Shown one piece after another: positions 22,784 to 35,400 of a stretch of DNA of 64,000 nt. The stretch is from NCBI GenBank assembly GCA_022578965.1, contig MU400549.1, positions 62,991-126,990 on the forward strand. Reading direction: 5' to 3'. Origin of the DNA: Xylaria sp. FL1777 (taxonomy: Eukaryota; Ascomycota; Sordariomycetes; Xylariales; Xylariaceae). Under the pieces are notes generated by a model, which did no database searches, was not told where the DNA came from, and saw only the letters and a program-made list of their open reading frames with translations. A program made the translations under genes and the position numbers. How positions within the stretch are numbered: position 1 is the stretch's first letter; every line of letters starts with the position of its first letter.

Positions 22784-24844
22784 GAATGGGATCGGTGGCC
22801 GGGTTACGGTGGCCGGGTTATGAGGTTTAGAGAAAAAGTTCATCTGCATTTCGTATACCCCCATAGAATATTGATTTGGTTAATTATTAGGTTAGATAAT
22901 TGAAGGATCAGTCCCCTATCGCATTCGATACGCAACATTGAGCGAAATCATACCTCCGCCGATGATTACGAAGTCGGTCTAAATGGGTACTCCAAAATCG
23001 AGAGATGAATTCAGTGGATGGGAGGACACTGCTAGTTATATGTATGGCTAGCGTCTAATAGCCTTAATATTCGATGGGAAAAAATATTCCAGAACATCGA
23101 CGACGCAGTTAGTCCAGTCTCTCCCGTCCCAAAAGCGTCTCTCATCTATACCCCTTACGAGTTTCACCTGTCGACACGCACAAGTTCTCGACTCCTACAC
23201 GTAGGTCATTCCAAGGATTCTAGCTAGATAAATGAATACCCCTTGCGGTCGGGCAGGTAGTCAGCCCATGACAGCTTTACGGTGCTATAGTGTCTCCTCT
23301 CCTAGACAACTCCCGCAGCTCAACTCTAGCAGGTCCGAGAAAGAAATGATCCTAGAGGAGCCAGGTGACTGGGCTTCTAGAGAGTAAGTTTGACCACCAT
23401 CTTCTCGCGTGCGATTGGCGCGGTTACAACCAGTTATACCTTGGTAGGCATTTTGCATAGTCCGTAAGATTAAACGAAAGGACTCGAGAAACGACTTTAG
23501 AGGTCCCGACGAGGGGTCTCATCATTTGGACAACTTCTCAAGCACTTCCTGGGACTTGACTGCGTCACTTGAGATATTCTACGAGCTACTTACCGTGAGA
23601 TCGCTTTCTCTAGAAATACCTTTTGTACCCTGCCAGCGGAGATGACGCACAAGAGATACCTAGAACTCGTACGTATCATCGAATACACATGACGTGACCC
23701 TACCTTGATTTCCGATATCTTATCACTACCTAGAAGCACCGTTGTCACTATAAGGCCCCTAAACATTGTTGTCACAGCCTCTTCGAGAAAGGGGGAGGTT
23801 TCCGCCTTGGCGAAGTCGCCTAGCTAGGATATCTAGAACACCGCGAACTCCTCGAAACTAATAGTCCTTCCCAGACAGTTAAATTACACCCCCCTCTTCA
23901 TACTAGGATTCGTAGGGTAAGTCAATGGTCACTACCAAATCCTGAACGGAACTTCGAGTTGGGAACGAATACAGGATGACCATAAATCAACCGGACATGG
24001 CATTATACTTGGACCAGATTCAATAGTTGCCAGTTTACTATTCAATCTTGGAGGGGAAAATTCATGATTCTAGGTCTCAAAATCGGAATTACAGTGACCA
24101 CTTCTGCAATTCATGAAGAAGCATAGTTTGCGTCTAGGTTATTTCACGAGACCAGACGAGGCTTATATAATAGATAACTATAATTATGATTCCGGGCTAC
24201 GAATTTGAAGTATATGTACATTCTACCTCTTTTCGCAAACACATCAAGTAACGAATCTCTCAGTTTACTATGAATTATCACCGTATCCCTATCTAGACAA
24301 CCCAATCTACCTAAAGCGTTAGATGTTGCGCTCGTAGGGTAAATGGGTACCATATATGCACATACGCAGGAGCTCAGAGTATAAGTATTTATATTTTATT
24401 ATTATTCTATTACTTACCCGCCCCATCGCCTATAGATCGACCTCACTACTAATTTAGCAATGCCATGAGTCTCTGTCACCATCATCTTCCTACATTCCTC
24501 AAGTTTCTATAGTTGCCTATTTTTAGCCCTTTGGGCCAATTCACTTTAAACCCAATATTAACCTTATGGCCAACTAGCAGATACTTATTACGCACAATTC
24601 ACCGGACACCCTGCGAGGTACATACTGACACACGCTAATTCAACGCGCCACATGCTTAGACGCGTGTCTGTCGTTCCGTACACCGCAGCTGCGTTTTTTC
24701 ACCGGGAAGCCGCGCTGTGCTCCGTACCTACATGCCTTCGAGACTGGTGCCAAACTGCATGTCTACCGAAAGATCACATGTATGCCCGCAGGTAGTACAG
24801 AGTGTACCGAGTGCATATAGCCTTAGTTACAGAGACCTCCTGAT
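22784..24844. other. Intergenic region, no supported gene
   Basis: A 14-bp tandem duplication (CGGTGGCCGGGTTA twice, 22793-22820) sits just after the stop codon. The stretch 23.1-24.1 kb has codon-like texture broken by many stops in every frame. It could be decayed element sequence, but I cannot name a family. Confidence 0.5.
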
Positions 24845-24931
24845 GCCCATTTAGAGCAGTGGTTAGCTCGCTCGCCTCCGGTGTGCTCCCTCGGCAGCGA
24901 GATGGCAGGGGTTCGAATCCCCTAATGGGTG
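24845..24931 (+). tRNA. tRNA-Arg(CCG) with a 14-nt intron
   Basis: It folds as a standard cloverleaf. The acceptor stem is GCCCATT with AATGGGT (first pair G-U). The D-stem GAGC/GCTC encloses AGTGGTTA. The anticodon stem is CTCGC/GCGAG, and the T-arm AGGGG-TTCGAAT-CCCCT is perfect, with discriminator G. Between the anticodon-stem halves there are 21 bases instead of 7. Placing a 14-nt intron after position 37 gives anticodon CCG (reads CGG, arginine). The intron contains CGG, which can pair with the anticodon as is usual in nuclear pre-tRNAs. The internal B box GGTTCGAATCC is canonical. The mature length is 73 nt. Confidence 0.9.
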
Positions 24932-25706
24932 TTGACTTATTTTTTCCTTATGCAGTTATATATTATATATGATATATTATATACATATTCTTGTTCCTCT
25001 ATTTCGCTTCCGCCTTCAGATTAGTATTCACTTTATATGTTTAAGTACAATGTAAGGTAAGAGCTCACATAGTTCAAATAAGCGCAATTCAAACTGCATG
25101 GGAGTCTTTGCATAGCCTGAAAATCAAGCTGTTCCTATACTTCATCATTCTATCCAACCAAGTGTCAGGAGATGCTGTGACGCCCACCGCCTATGGGAGC
25201 GGCCGTAATAACCTCTGTGTGTATATTTAAACGGTTCCCCTAAATACTTGGAAGGTTCAGGAACCAATTAACTGGACTATTAGGCCCTACCTACATAACG
25301 GCTGACTGACCGACCAATTCACTCTGGAACAATACCCCTATCCAGGGGTTGATAGCTCCTATTCCACGTCTCGCTTCTTGAGTAGCGGAGCAGCACAGTA
25401 GTGATAGTTATAAAGGCTCTAGCACTGCATGTTCAAATTACCTGAGTCAGCAAGTTTAAAATGCCTATACGTTGAACGCCTAAATTTCAGTAGCCTTTTT
25501 CCTGCTTGTGATTGCAGTTGGAGGCACAACATTGCGCTTTACACTTTACACAAAGATCTGAAATCTTTCCTGCATAATAATAAGATGTCCATATGTTGAT
25601 ATAACTCTTTATCCATAGCCATATATCAATGATTCCACGCTAATATCATGATGCAAAATCCCCTTGCGACAGAATCCCACAGACACAGCTATTCAAAAAC
25701 AAGAGG
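24932..25706. other. AT-rich intergenic region after the tRNA gene
   Basis: TATATTATATATGATATATTATATA-type palindromes lie just downstream of the tRNA. No gene is supported. Confidence 0.6.
24940..24945 (+). terminator. RNA polymerase III terminator
   Basis: A run of six T starts nine bases after the last tRNA base, as expected for pol III termination. Confidence 0.8.
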
Positions 25707-26150
25707 TTACGAAGACGCCGTCTGCACATGGAAATCCTGAGAGTAGGTAAACTCATCGTCGGCGTATGCTATAAAGGCATAGAACCAGTCCGCGCCCTCG
25801 CGGCCCTCGACAAGTTCAATGGGCCATGTGTAGCTACCATCGGTGTACTTCACGGTGTCTGATAATAATTGCAAAGGTTAGCTATTATATGAAAACTAAC
25901 GTAAACGAGCCTCGTCCTTACCGGAAAGAACAGAATCTGTACTGTTGTAATAGGGACCAGTGATACCGGACTTCGGCTTGACTAGATACGTAGCCAACTC
26001 GAGCCTGAATGTGTCGGATTTGTTTTCAATCTCCCAACTGATCACGAAGTCGGTGCCCACCGTGTGGTACGATGCGTAATTGTAGTCTTTCACGAATGTG
26101 AAGGCCTGGGCCGCTCCGGCGAAGAGGGCATAAACCGCCAATAGCTTCAT
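25707..26150 (-). CDS. Small secreted Kre9/KNH-like cell-wall protein
   Basis: Exons 26150-25922 and 25858-25707 are joined across a 63-nt intron (GTAAGG...TTATCAG, branch GCTAAC) and encode 126 residues. The signal peptide is MKLLAVYALFAGAAQA. The mature part is one beta-sandwich-like domain: GTDFVISWEIENKSDTFRLELATYL, then a YYNSTDSVL strand. After splicing it continues SDTVKYTDGSYTWPIEL and ends WFYAFIAYADDEFTYSQDF. The order W-x-I/V near the start, GSYTW in the middle and a closing S-x-x-F strand fits the Kre9/KNH-type domain found in fungal secreted and GPI-anchored wall proteins. There is no Ser/Thr-rich tail or GPI signal, so the product should be a free secreted single-domain form. 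The role is inferred as cell-wall or extracellular. Unspliced, the frame stops at 25896. Confidence 0.72.
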
Positions 26151-26226
26151 CTTGGTATTGATGTTGTATCTCAGGTGAAAATGAAAGGGGAGTTGCTGGT
26201 AATAGCGAAACCTGGGGATTTATGAT

Positions 26227-26238
26227 ACCTTAAATATT
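26227..26238 (-). promoter_or_regulatory. TATA-like element of the Kre9-like gene
   Basis: AATATTTAAGGT on the minus strand lies about 80 bases upstream of the ATG at 26150. It is a weaker match than at the two other secreted-protein genes. Confidence 0.35.
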
Positions 26239-28844
26239 CCAATAGGTGCGGCCGCACTTTAGAGCTGAGGGCTTTGCCCCCGCCTTTGAAGCGCATCTCG
26301 TATGTAGTAATAGTAATCATCGTCAGATCTCTACACGGCATGAGCAGTTTTATACGATATGCAGTATCGTGTACTAGTTGGTATTCTTAAAGGGAAGGTC
26401 AACTAATCAGCTTGTAAAATTCTTTTTTTTTGTCATGGAAACATTTACAGCATAGTTAAGCTTCGTTCCATTTATTTAAATCTCCTTTGCAAAAAAATAG
26501 GGGCATATAACTAGCTGACTAAAAATCAAGGCAGTGATGTTGTTGCTGTCGCAATCGCACGTAAAGCCCCATGCAGGCCCGCAATACGCCACCAATTATC
26601 TCCTTTTCTTAATGATAACTACTCAAAGGAATTCTGTGTAAAGATATTAGTGTTAATAACATTGGAATTAAATATATAATTTGGATTCGTACTCATATGG
26701 CCTTATCTATGTTTTAAACGTTACAAAAGTAACCCCTTTACTAATGAGATTGACCAAGTTTCGTGGCGTAAGGGTCGTGTCTAAGTCTCTGCCCTATAGG
26801 GCAAACGTGGGATGGGGGGAAATCCAATTTCGGATGCCAGAACTCCCAGTCCTGGAGGCGGCCATACCAACTCTCCAACATCTGTATGCAACGCTACGTA
26901 CAGAAGCAGGGCGGGACGTTCCGCCAGGGTGGCTGCCTTAGCTCGGAAAAAACTAAATATCAACGTTCCCCCTTTCCGCTATACATATGTGTGGGCGGAG
27001 CGGTCTTGGGGAATTGCGCCATCCGCCAGGAAATGGCAGGATGTGGTAGCAGGTTCTTTGCATGCATGGTATGTATGTAGTTGAAGTCCCGCACTAGTCG
27101 CAGGTAACAGAACGCTGGGATAAAGAACAAATTCTAGTGCTACTCTTTGAATCTTGGTCTGTAAAGCCGAAGGAGGTAAGGGGGGTGGCTTCGGGCAATT
27201 TCCGAGGAAGCTGCTTAACCTTGATATATGCTGGGTTATCATGGCACAGCTCCCTTTCGAGCAAACAAGGAATTTCGTATATTGCTCAAACAGGACTCTC
27301 GGGAGTGAGTTCCAAGGTTCTGGGCACTATCATGCAACAACGCGTAATATACCTGGTTTCTCTGACTGCAGTAACACAGGTCTAGTAGGGGGCGGAAGAG
27401 AAGCGACGCTGCACAAGACGCCGACATAGACCGGGCCCAGGCCACAGCTACGGACTTCGATCACTGCCTATATTGGAAGACTCGCCTTTGGTGGCTGATA
27501 TGTTGAGTTACCATTTGTAGATGGGCTAGACACTCGGGGTCGGTACTAGCTATACGCTGGTATAGATGAATAATGTCATACGACTGTGGCTATAGAATAT
27601 CGTCCCGGAGGCTGCTTCGTGGTATATGTGTAACAATATTATTAAATTCTTATCATTCCTAAATGAGAGGCTTATCCTTACAGGCAATCCGGAGATTTCC
27701 CCTGAAGTAGCTTAGACGCCCTTGTGTCACCTCTATATTAGCCTATAGTTGGAGCTATAAATGGAAATAAGGGGCACTTCGGTAACTGCTCCGACTTGTG
27801 TGATCTTTCGAGGGATTGGGGAAGGGCGTACTAGTAGGCTTATCGTTACGAGGGGGTCACTGATGGCTTCATGATATAGTACATATATCGTCTCATAGAC
27901 CAAGCGATGGTATATAGTGCGGCTATCCCGTGGGGGGTATTAGTCTAAGTAGGTAGGAGAGCGACCTTAAAAGGAGGCTTTTGCATATGCATGCGCGATG
28001 ACGGGCACAGTATGTCAATGTCTTAAATATTAAGGAAGGGAATGGTGTTGAGATATGTGTTTGTGGCTGCAGCATAGGCCAGACATAGTGCGCGCTTGGA
28101 AGAATGCATCTTATCATCCGTCTCATACCAAAGCTAGACTAATGACTAAGACAAGATCACGTGGGAAATTCGACATATGCTCATCGCATGGCTTGGTTAC
28201 TCTGGGATGAACGGAGAATATTGTGATAAACGTGCCTTATCCTATTCAATTCAGCCGCTGGAGCATTTCGCTTATTTTGATTCGATAGGTGTGAAGAGGC
28301 TGAAAGATGACGTCGAAAGCGGGATGCTGACGTGACTTACAAGGGTGAAGAGGGCGATCGGGCAACGTCAATTGTAATTTTAACATATATTAAGCCCTTC
28401 AGGCAGTCCATCTAGTCGACAATCGAATGGCACAAAACCACTGAAACAGATATATTACCATATGCATGAGTCGAATGATTGATTCAAGGTGAGGATCGAA
28501 ATCCCTCGCCGACAGTTGTACCAGTTGGTGAATCGAAATCACAAGGAAGTTCGGTCAAGGGAATTGTTTGATCCAAAGTATTTTCAAGAAGAAACTATCT
28601 ATAGACCAAGATTTTCTGAGCTAAATATGCATCCCGGTTGCATGCGCCTTGAAGCCATGGCTGAAGAAGATACCTCGGCCAATGCCCCAAGCCAACATCA
28701 CCAGACCAAACACCACTCCCGACAATTACTCCTCCACTTCATCACAAGTACGATATTAAACCTGCTCCATTATGTACCATCACGTCCGAATATCACAGGT
28801 GGGGCTCCCCGTGGCTCCGCGATTTTCGAATGGGTGTCAGGCAT
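26239..28844. other. Intergenic region, no supported gene
   Basis: It holds only short overlapping open frames on both strands (for example around 26.7-27.45 kb) without motifs or convincing splice context. Confidence 0.5.
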
Positions 28845-29316
28845 TTACTGCTCGCCGAGACCAGGAGGAGTCTCGCAGAGGACGGCCTGGCCAAGCTGTT
28901 GTGGATGATATATCAGTATAGTTGTCTTTTCCAGACGCAGGCTGATGTAGACTTACAACGGGGAGGACACAGCAGCGGGCTCGCTGGCCACCAGCGGCGC
29001 AGATGTCGCGGAAGTTGCTGACGCTGTAAGGAGCAGATGAAGCTAAATTGACTATGTTAGCTAAAGGGGCTCTTTTCATTACCGGACACTCGGCGGCTGG
29101 CTGGAGTATCCGGAATGATCATGGAGCTGGCAAGAGAGGCTACTCACGAGAGCCACAGTTCAGGTCAGCGACACCGAGGACATCGGTAGCACAGCACTGG
29201 GGAACGCTGTAGAGCCCAACGGGGCAAAGGGCCGGGCTTGGGTTGTTGTCCCCGGTAGGAACAGCAGAGACGGCGGTGGCGATGAAGCCGATGATAGCGA
29301 TCAGAGAGGTCTGCAT
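28845..29316 (-). CDS. Class II hydrophobin
   Basis: Hydrophobins are small secreted proteins that assemble at air-water interfaces and coat fungal surfaces. Exons 29316-29148, 29042-28957 and 28895-28845, with introns of 105 and 61 nt (branch GCTAAC in the first), give a 101-residue protein. The signal peptide is MQTSLIAIIGFIATAVSA. All eight cysteines are present in the class II spacing: ALCPVGL, PQCCATD, DLNCGS, FRDICAAGG, RARCCVLPV and AVLCETP. The LPVLGQAVLC join across the second intron is the classic class II signature, and intron positions like these are common in the family. None of the exons is long enough to stand out alone as an open frame. The start is the only ATG before the signal peptide. 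Confidence is high. Confidence 0.96.
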
Positions 29317-29447
29317 TTTGAAAGTTGGTTTTGTTCTGGAAACAAAGTGTTGGAAAGTTGTTGAGTTGGTCTGAAGGCTGGATGTTGTGCTTGCGTCTTG
29401 GGATGATGAGCAAGAGAAAGAAGTCTATGTCGAGGGAGATGTTGCCT

Positions 29448-29457
29448 CCTTATATAG
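29448..29457 (-). promoter_or_regulatory. TATA box of the hydrophobin gene
   Basis: CTATATAAGG on the minus strand lies about 132 bases upstream of the ATG at 29316. The sequence between them is CA- and CT-rich, as expected for a fungal 5' untranslated leader. Confidence 0.6.
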
Positions 29458-32400
29458 ATGTTCGGAGAGGCAGGATCTCGCTGGATACCATTCTTGACCG
29501 CAATCTTGTTTTTTTTTTCTCTGAATGAGGATCGCCGATACATCTGTACGTACCGGTTGCTTCTCAAGACGGCGACCTTCGCCTGGTACATCTGCCATAG
29601 GGTGGCTGACTGGGTGGCTGACTTTGTGCCGCCATGCAGGTGGCATCCTCCAGTGCACAAAGTTGTCATAAGAAGGACGCACATCAAGATGCCAGATGCT
29701 GCAGGAGGTAAATTAGGCTGAAAAGGATCTCTGGTTCAACAATACACCTCCAGGAGTATGCCTGGATGTAATATTACCGCCGGGGTAGGCCAGGTTCGTC
29801 TGTCGAATCATTGCCCAAGATCACCCATATCCTTGGGGTTCATGACGTGCCGTATCTCGATGGTTTTGCTTGAGAGGCCGAAGATCGATCTCGGTTGCAA
29901 CCTTTTGCCTCGAATTTGCAATAAGCCTACCCACACATCTCCACCGTCTAAGACTTCTAAGACTCCCCCGTGATGGTTCCTCCCGGAGTATCCCATAACA
30001 GGAGTCAGCGGAAACAGCAATCTTCTGTGTCACGATGTGGATTCGCAGTTGCTTCTGCAGCTTGGCACGTCCGGGGGGTATCTACTTTGGGTCGATTGGA
30101 AAAAGTTGTGATTGGCAATGTCAATTTGAATAGACTTTAACGAGGAATATGCAGAGTACCTAACGGCTACTAGTTGCGTTGCGTTGCACGTACATGTATT
30201 ATACAGCTGTATTGTTTATGTATTACGACGCTCGACAGTGGACCGGTTTGTGCGGCGAACGCGAATTATGCTTAAGCTGTTGCATGTGAACACTTCACTA
30301 CTGTATAACCGCTCTCTCCAATTGATCAGTGACAACTCAAGCAGTAAAATTTTACACGGTAGTGTAATTGCAAACTGGCATGGTAGCCATTACCAATGCA
30401 ACTCCGTAATAAGGTACATACCTATCAGACCATCTCAGTCAGGCCATCTCAAATACTCATCATTTCCTTTTCACTGTTTCGTATCACTTATGGTAGGCGC
30501 TTGACACGAAAGGGAATTACGTACTCTAAATGACAACCCTAGGAAGAGGAGTCGGTGCTTCTGGCGTGCGTCTTGAAACTAATCGCAACATGGGAATAGT
30601 GTAGACAGCCACTTGACTCCCTGCCCTGTTTCTGAGGCCAAAATAGCCTGTATTCGAGAAAGAGGATTTCGCCTTCTACAATGGGGCGGACCTTGGCATC
30701 AATTTCCAGCATTAGTGTGGCCCAGCTCTCCTTTCTGATTGAAGCGGGCTGGCGCTCCTGAGCTTCCTACTTGCTTGTTTTGGAGACTCTGGAGACGACC
30801 CGGGCGCCTGCAGACGTTGAGTTGTCTCGCAGCGGCCTAGGGCTATACTACGCTCGATAGAGGCAACGATATGACGGTACGCATGCACCTTACCCCTGCA
30901 TTGGATGCTTCCCTTCCAAGGATCAGGATCCGGCCCCCGGTGATCGTCCCTCCTAAGAACAGCCGGAATTCTGACCGGGATGAGGGACGGGACTCGGAAC
31001 AGCGCATACCAGGTGGCGGGATCCATGATGACCCGTAGACGCATTCCCGAGGCAGCGGTCAAGATATTGTGTTTACACCTATAATATACATAACGACAAC
31101 CCGATTTGTTTCGATCGACAAGTTGGGACCGATGGCCCAATCTCGAGCATGAAAATCCGATCCACATTTGAGGGTCGGTTGATAAACTGCTGTATATTAT
31201 ACAGCAGACGTTCATGGACCCGGCACCCGGTACTTTGGTGAAAATGTCCACTCTTCACAACCCCTCGGTGTCTTGCATCTGCACCACATACACCATACCG
31301 GTAATTTTCAAAGCTCGGCGTTGCCATATAAGAACCTAGCCTCTGCAGCAGTAGTCGTAGAAGTTACTGCGTGCCTGTCAAAAGAGGCGTGACGATCTTC
31401 TCTGGATTCGCACATTAGCGTCTCCCCCAGGGGTAAGCGACGATGCAGAGCTGGATTAGGCCGATAGTTATCTGATATACACTAATGACGACCAATATGC
31501 TGAAGTTAAGCCATATTGGGCGCGCGTGCGGCTGCCGGCCTGTTGACCTGCATCGTCGAGCTGAGCGTAGAACGCGAGCCATGACGCGAAGTGATACGAA
31601 CCCCTGGCGACAACCGACAGGCCTGCCTTTAATCCGATCCAATTGCTCACCTTTTTGGGGTTGGGATCTCGAACCCTGGTCCCGGCTCAGCCCCGAATAT
31701 CCATTCAATAGTGCTCGTCTAAAATCCGCATGCTGCGTGCTTTCTTGAATTGGACGCCCAGATTATTTTAAGTTGAGAAAAAAAAAAAGCACACTAAAAA
31801 GTGTCATTGTGCGGGCTAATTTTACAAATTTATTTCCGCCCTTCTCTTCGTATCCTATTGGTGCTATGGAGGGAGAAAGACAATTGCTTTTTACCGTCTA
31901 CAATGCCGTCTATCCTGTCTTTTTCGCCTCTGAGTTGGCATCCTATTGCTTTTTGTTGGCATCAATCCTATCATCAAGGCTCGCGACCCCCATCTTGCGA
32001 CCCCCATCTTTCCGTAAGGCAACTTAAGCTTGCACTACATTACAGTACCGGTATGCAGAATCTAAGCGAGGCTTATAATGTACCGAAAGATCTCTTGGTC
32101 TAAGAGGGAATAATACGCACAGACCTATAGGTCTGTTTCTCTCATACCGCAGATCGTGTCTATCCACAAATGTGTTCCTACACTACAGTATCAACTTCTT
32201 CAACATCATGAGTAGGTACGTAGTGGTGGTATTTTCATACGCATAGTGTATACACTATATAACCCTTGAAGCAGCAGCTTTAGCGCCGGGCTAACAACCT
32301 CATCGCGGGGACTTGCAGTTACGGTTGTACACGTAAGAGTATTCCCCAGCATATACTACCATACTATACTAGTTATCCCGTCCCCACGCGTGCCGCTCCG

Positions 32401-35400
32401 TTAGTGTCCATGTGACGGGCGGAATTTAAGCGTTTCCTATCGCCAAGTTTTGAGGTAGTCGGGCTGATGTTGCTCACTGCCTTTTTCGAAAACACCCAAG
32501 TCGATGATGCGCTCCTACGGTTTGTAAAGGGAATAGAACCTGCATTGCTCGGGCAGTACCCGGGGTAGTGCAGACACATGCCTGCTAGCCCCATCCTTGC
32601 TTCATCTCTGCAGGACCATATTCAGGCAATTACACTAACCTAGGATCTTCAATGAGAGAGGCTCCGTGCTCGTCAGACGGATGATGAGTTGGCCGATGAC
32701 CATATTAGCGACGGCCACAATATTCCCAAGACATCAACGGCAGTAATTTTCCAAGACCGCCCTCTGCCACGGGAACAGCCGTGATAGGTCCACAGGGAGA
32801 TAGGCTACCATTCGCCTGCCGGCTACATCACAGCGAGATAGATATGTAGATAGACTTTGATATCTCAGTTCCGAGACAATCAGATACTCAAACGCGCCTC
32901 CAAGGTCAGAGGCTTACAAATGGGCGTCGCAAAGATGATTGTGATAGGCTTCTACCACTGGGCTAGAGTGGCAACCAGGCTCCACGTGATACAGACGCAA
33001 AGTACGTGTAGAAGATTAGTGGTATGCACCTGTTTGTTTTTTGGAGAGGCTTGTTTCTGCTCGGAATCTGACGTCAGAAGGAGGTTACGATCGAACCAAG
33101 GATATCTTGCATAAAAAGGTTGGATTGTCCAATAATAGTTGCAACGAGAAAAAACGCGCCTAAATACTGTAGTCCGCTTTGGCTCGGCAAATTCGAGGAG
33201 AGTTAACGCTAATGCGAATAAATGAACGTCAGGTGTTTACTTCGTCCTACCGGTACGTCGTATTAGGCTGTGAAACAGCGTGTTGGTGTAGGTATTGGCG
33301 GTTCTTCACCGTTATGGCTTAACGGCATCTTCTCATGTCTCGTGCGACGCGGTTCACGTACCTGACCTGGCAGAGCCCACCACATATCTAGATAGCCGCC
33401 ATTACCCTTGTCTCCATCGCGGTACCGATCTTTCTTGCTAAGCGTCCCGGACTGTGCAACGCAACACGATCGACGTTATTGCCAGAATACCAGAATACCA
33501 CCAGTATACCAGTATACCAGAATGCCAGAAGGGAGACACGTGATTTCTCGGTCTATGGAACTTGATCGGATGACTGCAGGCCGCTGTCGGGCTGCTGCAT
33601 TCTCTGAAACGCAAACCCTAGATTGCATAAACTACCTGCAACCTGTGTTCGGTGTGCACGAAGAGGTCGAGATTGGCCGAGAGATTGCGATGTGCTTGCC
33701 TGTCCACGTCGAATACGAACCACGAACCGACCGTCGTCGCCATATGCGTAGACGACGCCACAGCCCAGCATCGCAGCTGACCCAAGACCCCGTTTGCCCC
33801 AATGCCCAGTGCGCTATACGCAGTACGTATGCCTATCGTCAGGTCTGGTCAGGTCAGAAATCAGGTTATGGGCAGGTGTCTCGGCAGGTAGCTCGGGGCT
33901 GTGGATAGTGTAGACCGTCCAGGTCGTGGCCACGCAGGTACATGTAGTGTAGTATACGTACGCATACGCAGGAGGTGGTAGAAGAGCAGGGTGCGGCGGG
34001 AGAGAACCAACATATGCTCTCCAGTGGTTACAGCGTGTCGACGGCCAACTCCCCGGAACCCCCGGCTTTGCCCAAAAGGAGCTGTGTAGTTTTGCTGAGT
34101 CATCGCTAAATCCACATTGCATGGCTTAGCGTACGCCACCTCAATGTAGGCGGTAGGCTGTGAGTTAAGTAGTTAGGTATCATGGATGCTTACTTATGCA
34201 TAAATATTAAAAACTGCCTCATTAGTCTACACTAAGTAAGCTGTATGTGTTATTGAGCCGACCACGTGATCTATGCTACCAAGGAGATAGGTACAGCACC
34301 CAATACTATCCTAAGTTAGTAGCATATATGTAGGTAACTTATTCATTCTATTGCTTTATAGTATAGTGGCTACACTAGGTAAACTATATCTCAATGGTAG
34401 GTATCAGTCCTTTTTTCTTTTAATTATACACAACATTGTAAACCGCTACTATGGAAATTCTAGCACAATAGTATTAGCCCATCGTATAAGTAACCTGGGT
34501 ATTTATACAAGTACTAGTATGATTAAACCAATGCGCATGATCGCCACCCTTTATAAGCAGACTAGTGTAAACGCTACAGTTACCGAATGCCGGGAACAAG
34601 CGGGGACCTGGAAGAAAAACAAGAACATGCCGTTCTAACTTACTTTGACAGTGTCACCTGGCGGCTTTCACGATGACGAACCGCAACGGAAAACTATAGG
34701 CCAAAGATGCAAGAAACTTTTGCGATTATTTTTTTCTCCCCATTTTTGGTCGCTGGCTGTTTCAGGAACCCAAACGTTGGGCCATATTAAATGTAAGTGC
34801 CTTACAATTTATTCGGCCGAATCCGTACACAGGCCCTTGGAATTCGTAGAGTCTAGACCCTACCCAAGGCGGCGGTGGATGGGTTGGGTTTAGCTCCCTG
34901 GTGCAACTGGGCTGTATGTTATGCTGCATGGTATTGAGTTCTGCAGCAGAATCTCCCAGCGGGAAATTACAAGTGGAGGTTAAAAAAAACAGACAGCGCT
35001 GTATCCATTTTACCTCTACTACCGGTACGGATACCTAAATATATCACTCCTTCTATAAAGCTAATTTTGCCATGAGAAGTGCTAGGCTAGGTATTCGGTG
35101 GTCCAAGCAATTGACCGACTATTGACTATTCTGGTTACGCTTGTATTAGTGTAGAACATCGAAACCGGACAACCTCATCCAACATCGTCACCCATAACCG
35201 AGCGAATGATTTGCTTGCTACCTACCCAGGTACAGTACAGTAGCGGTACTTTCAATGCTACCCAAGTACATAGTTAGTGTTATTGCCACTTCCAAGAAAT
35301 TGTATGGCGTACTTCTTTTACTTATTAGGAATTTTGTATGGGTTTCCGGGAATTTGTATTTCGAGGCTTTGCGCGTTACCTACTTACACAACGCCTGCCC

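Noticed and set aside
23100..24120. Possible decayed retroelement coding sequence
   Set aside because: A short phrase near 23347 (ILEEPGDW) recalls copia-type Gag starts, but stops in all frames and the lack of further motifs or LTRs prevent an assignment.
33408..33908. 166-codon plus-strand frame
   Set aside because: It includes the CCAGAATAC tandem repeat and an Arg-rich tail without domain features. It is likely a chance frame.
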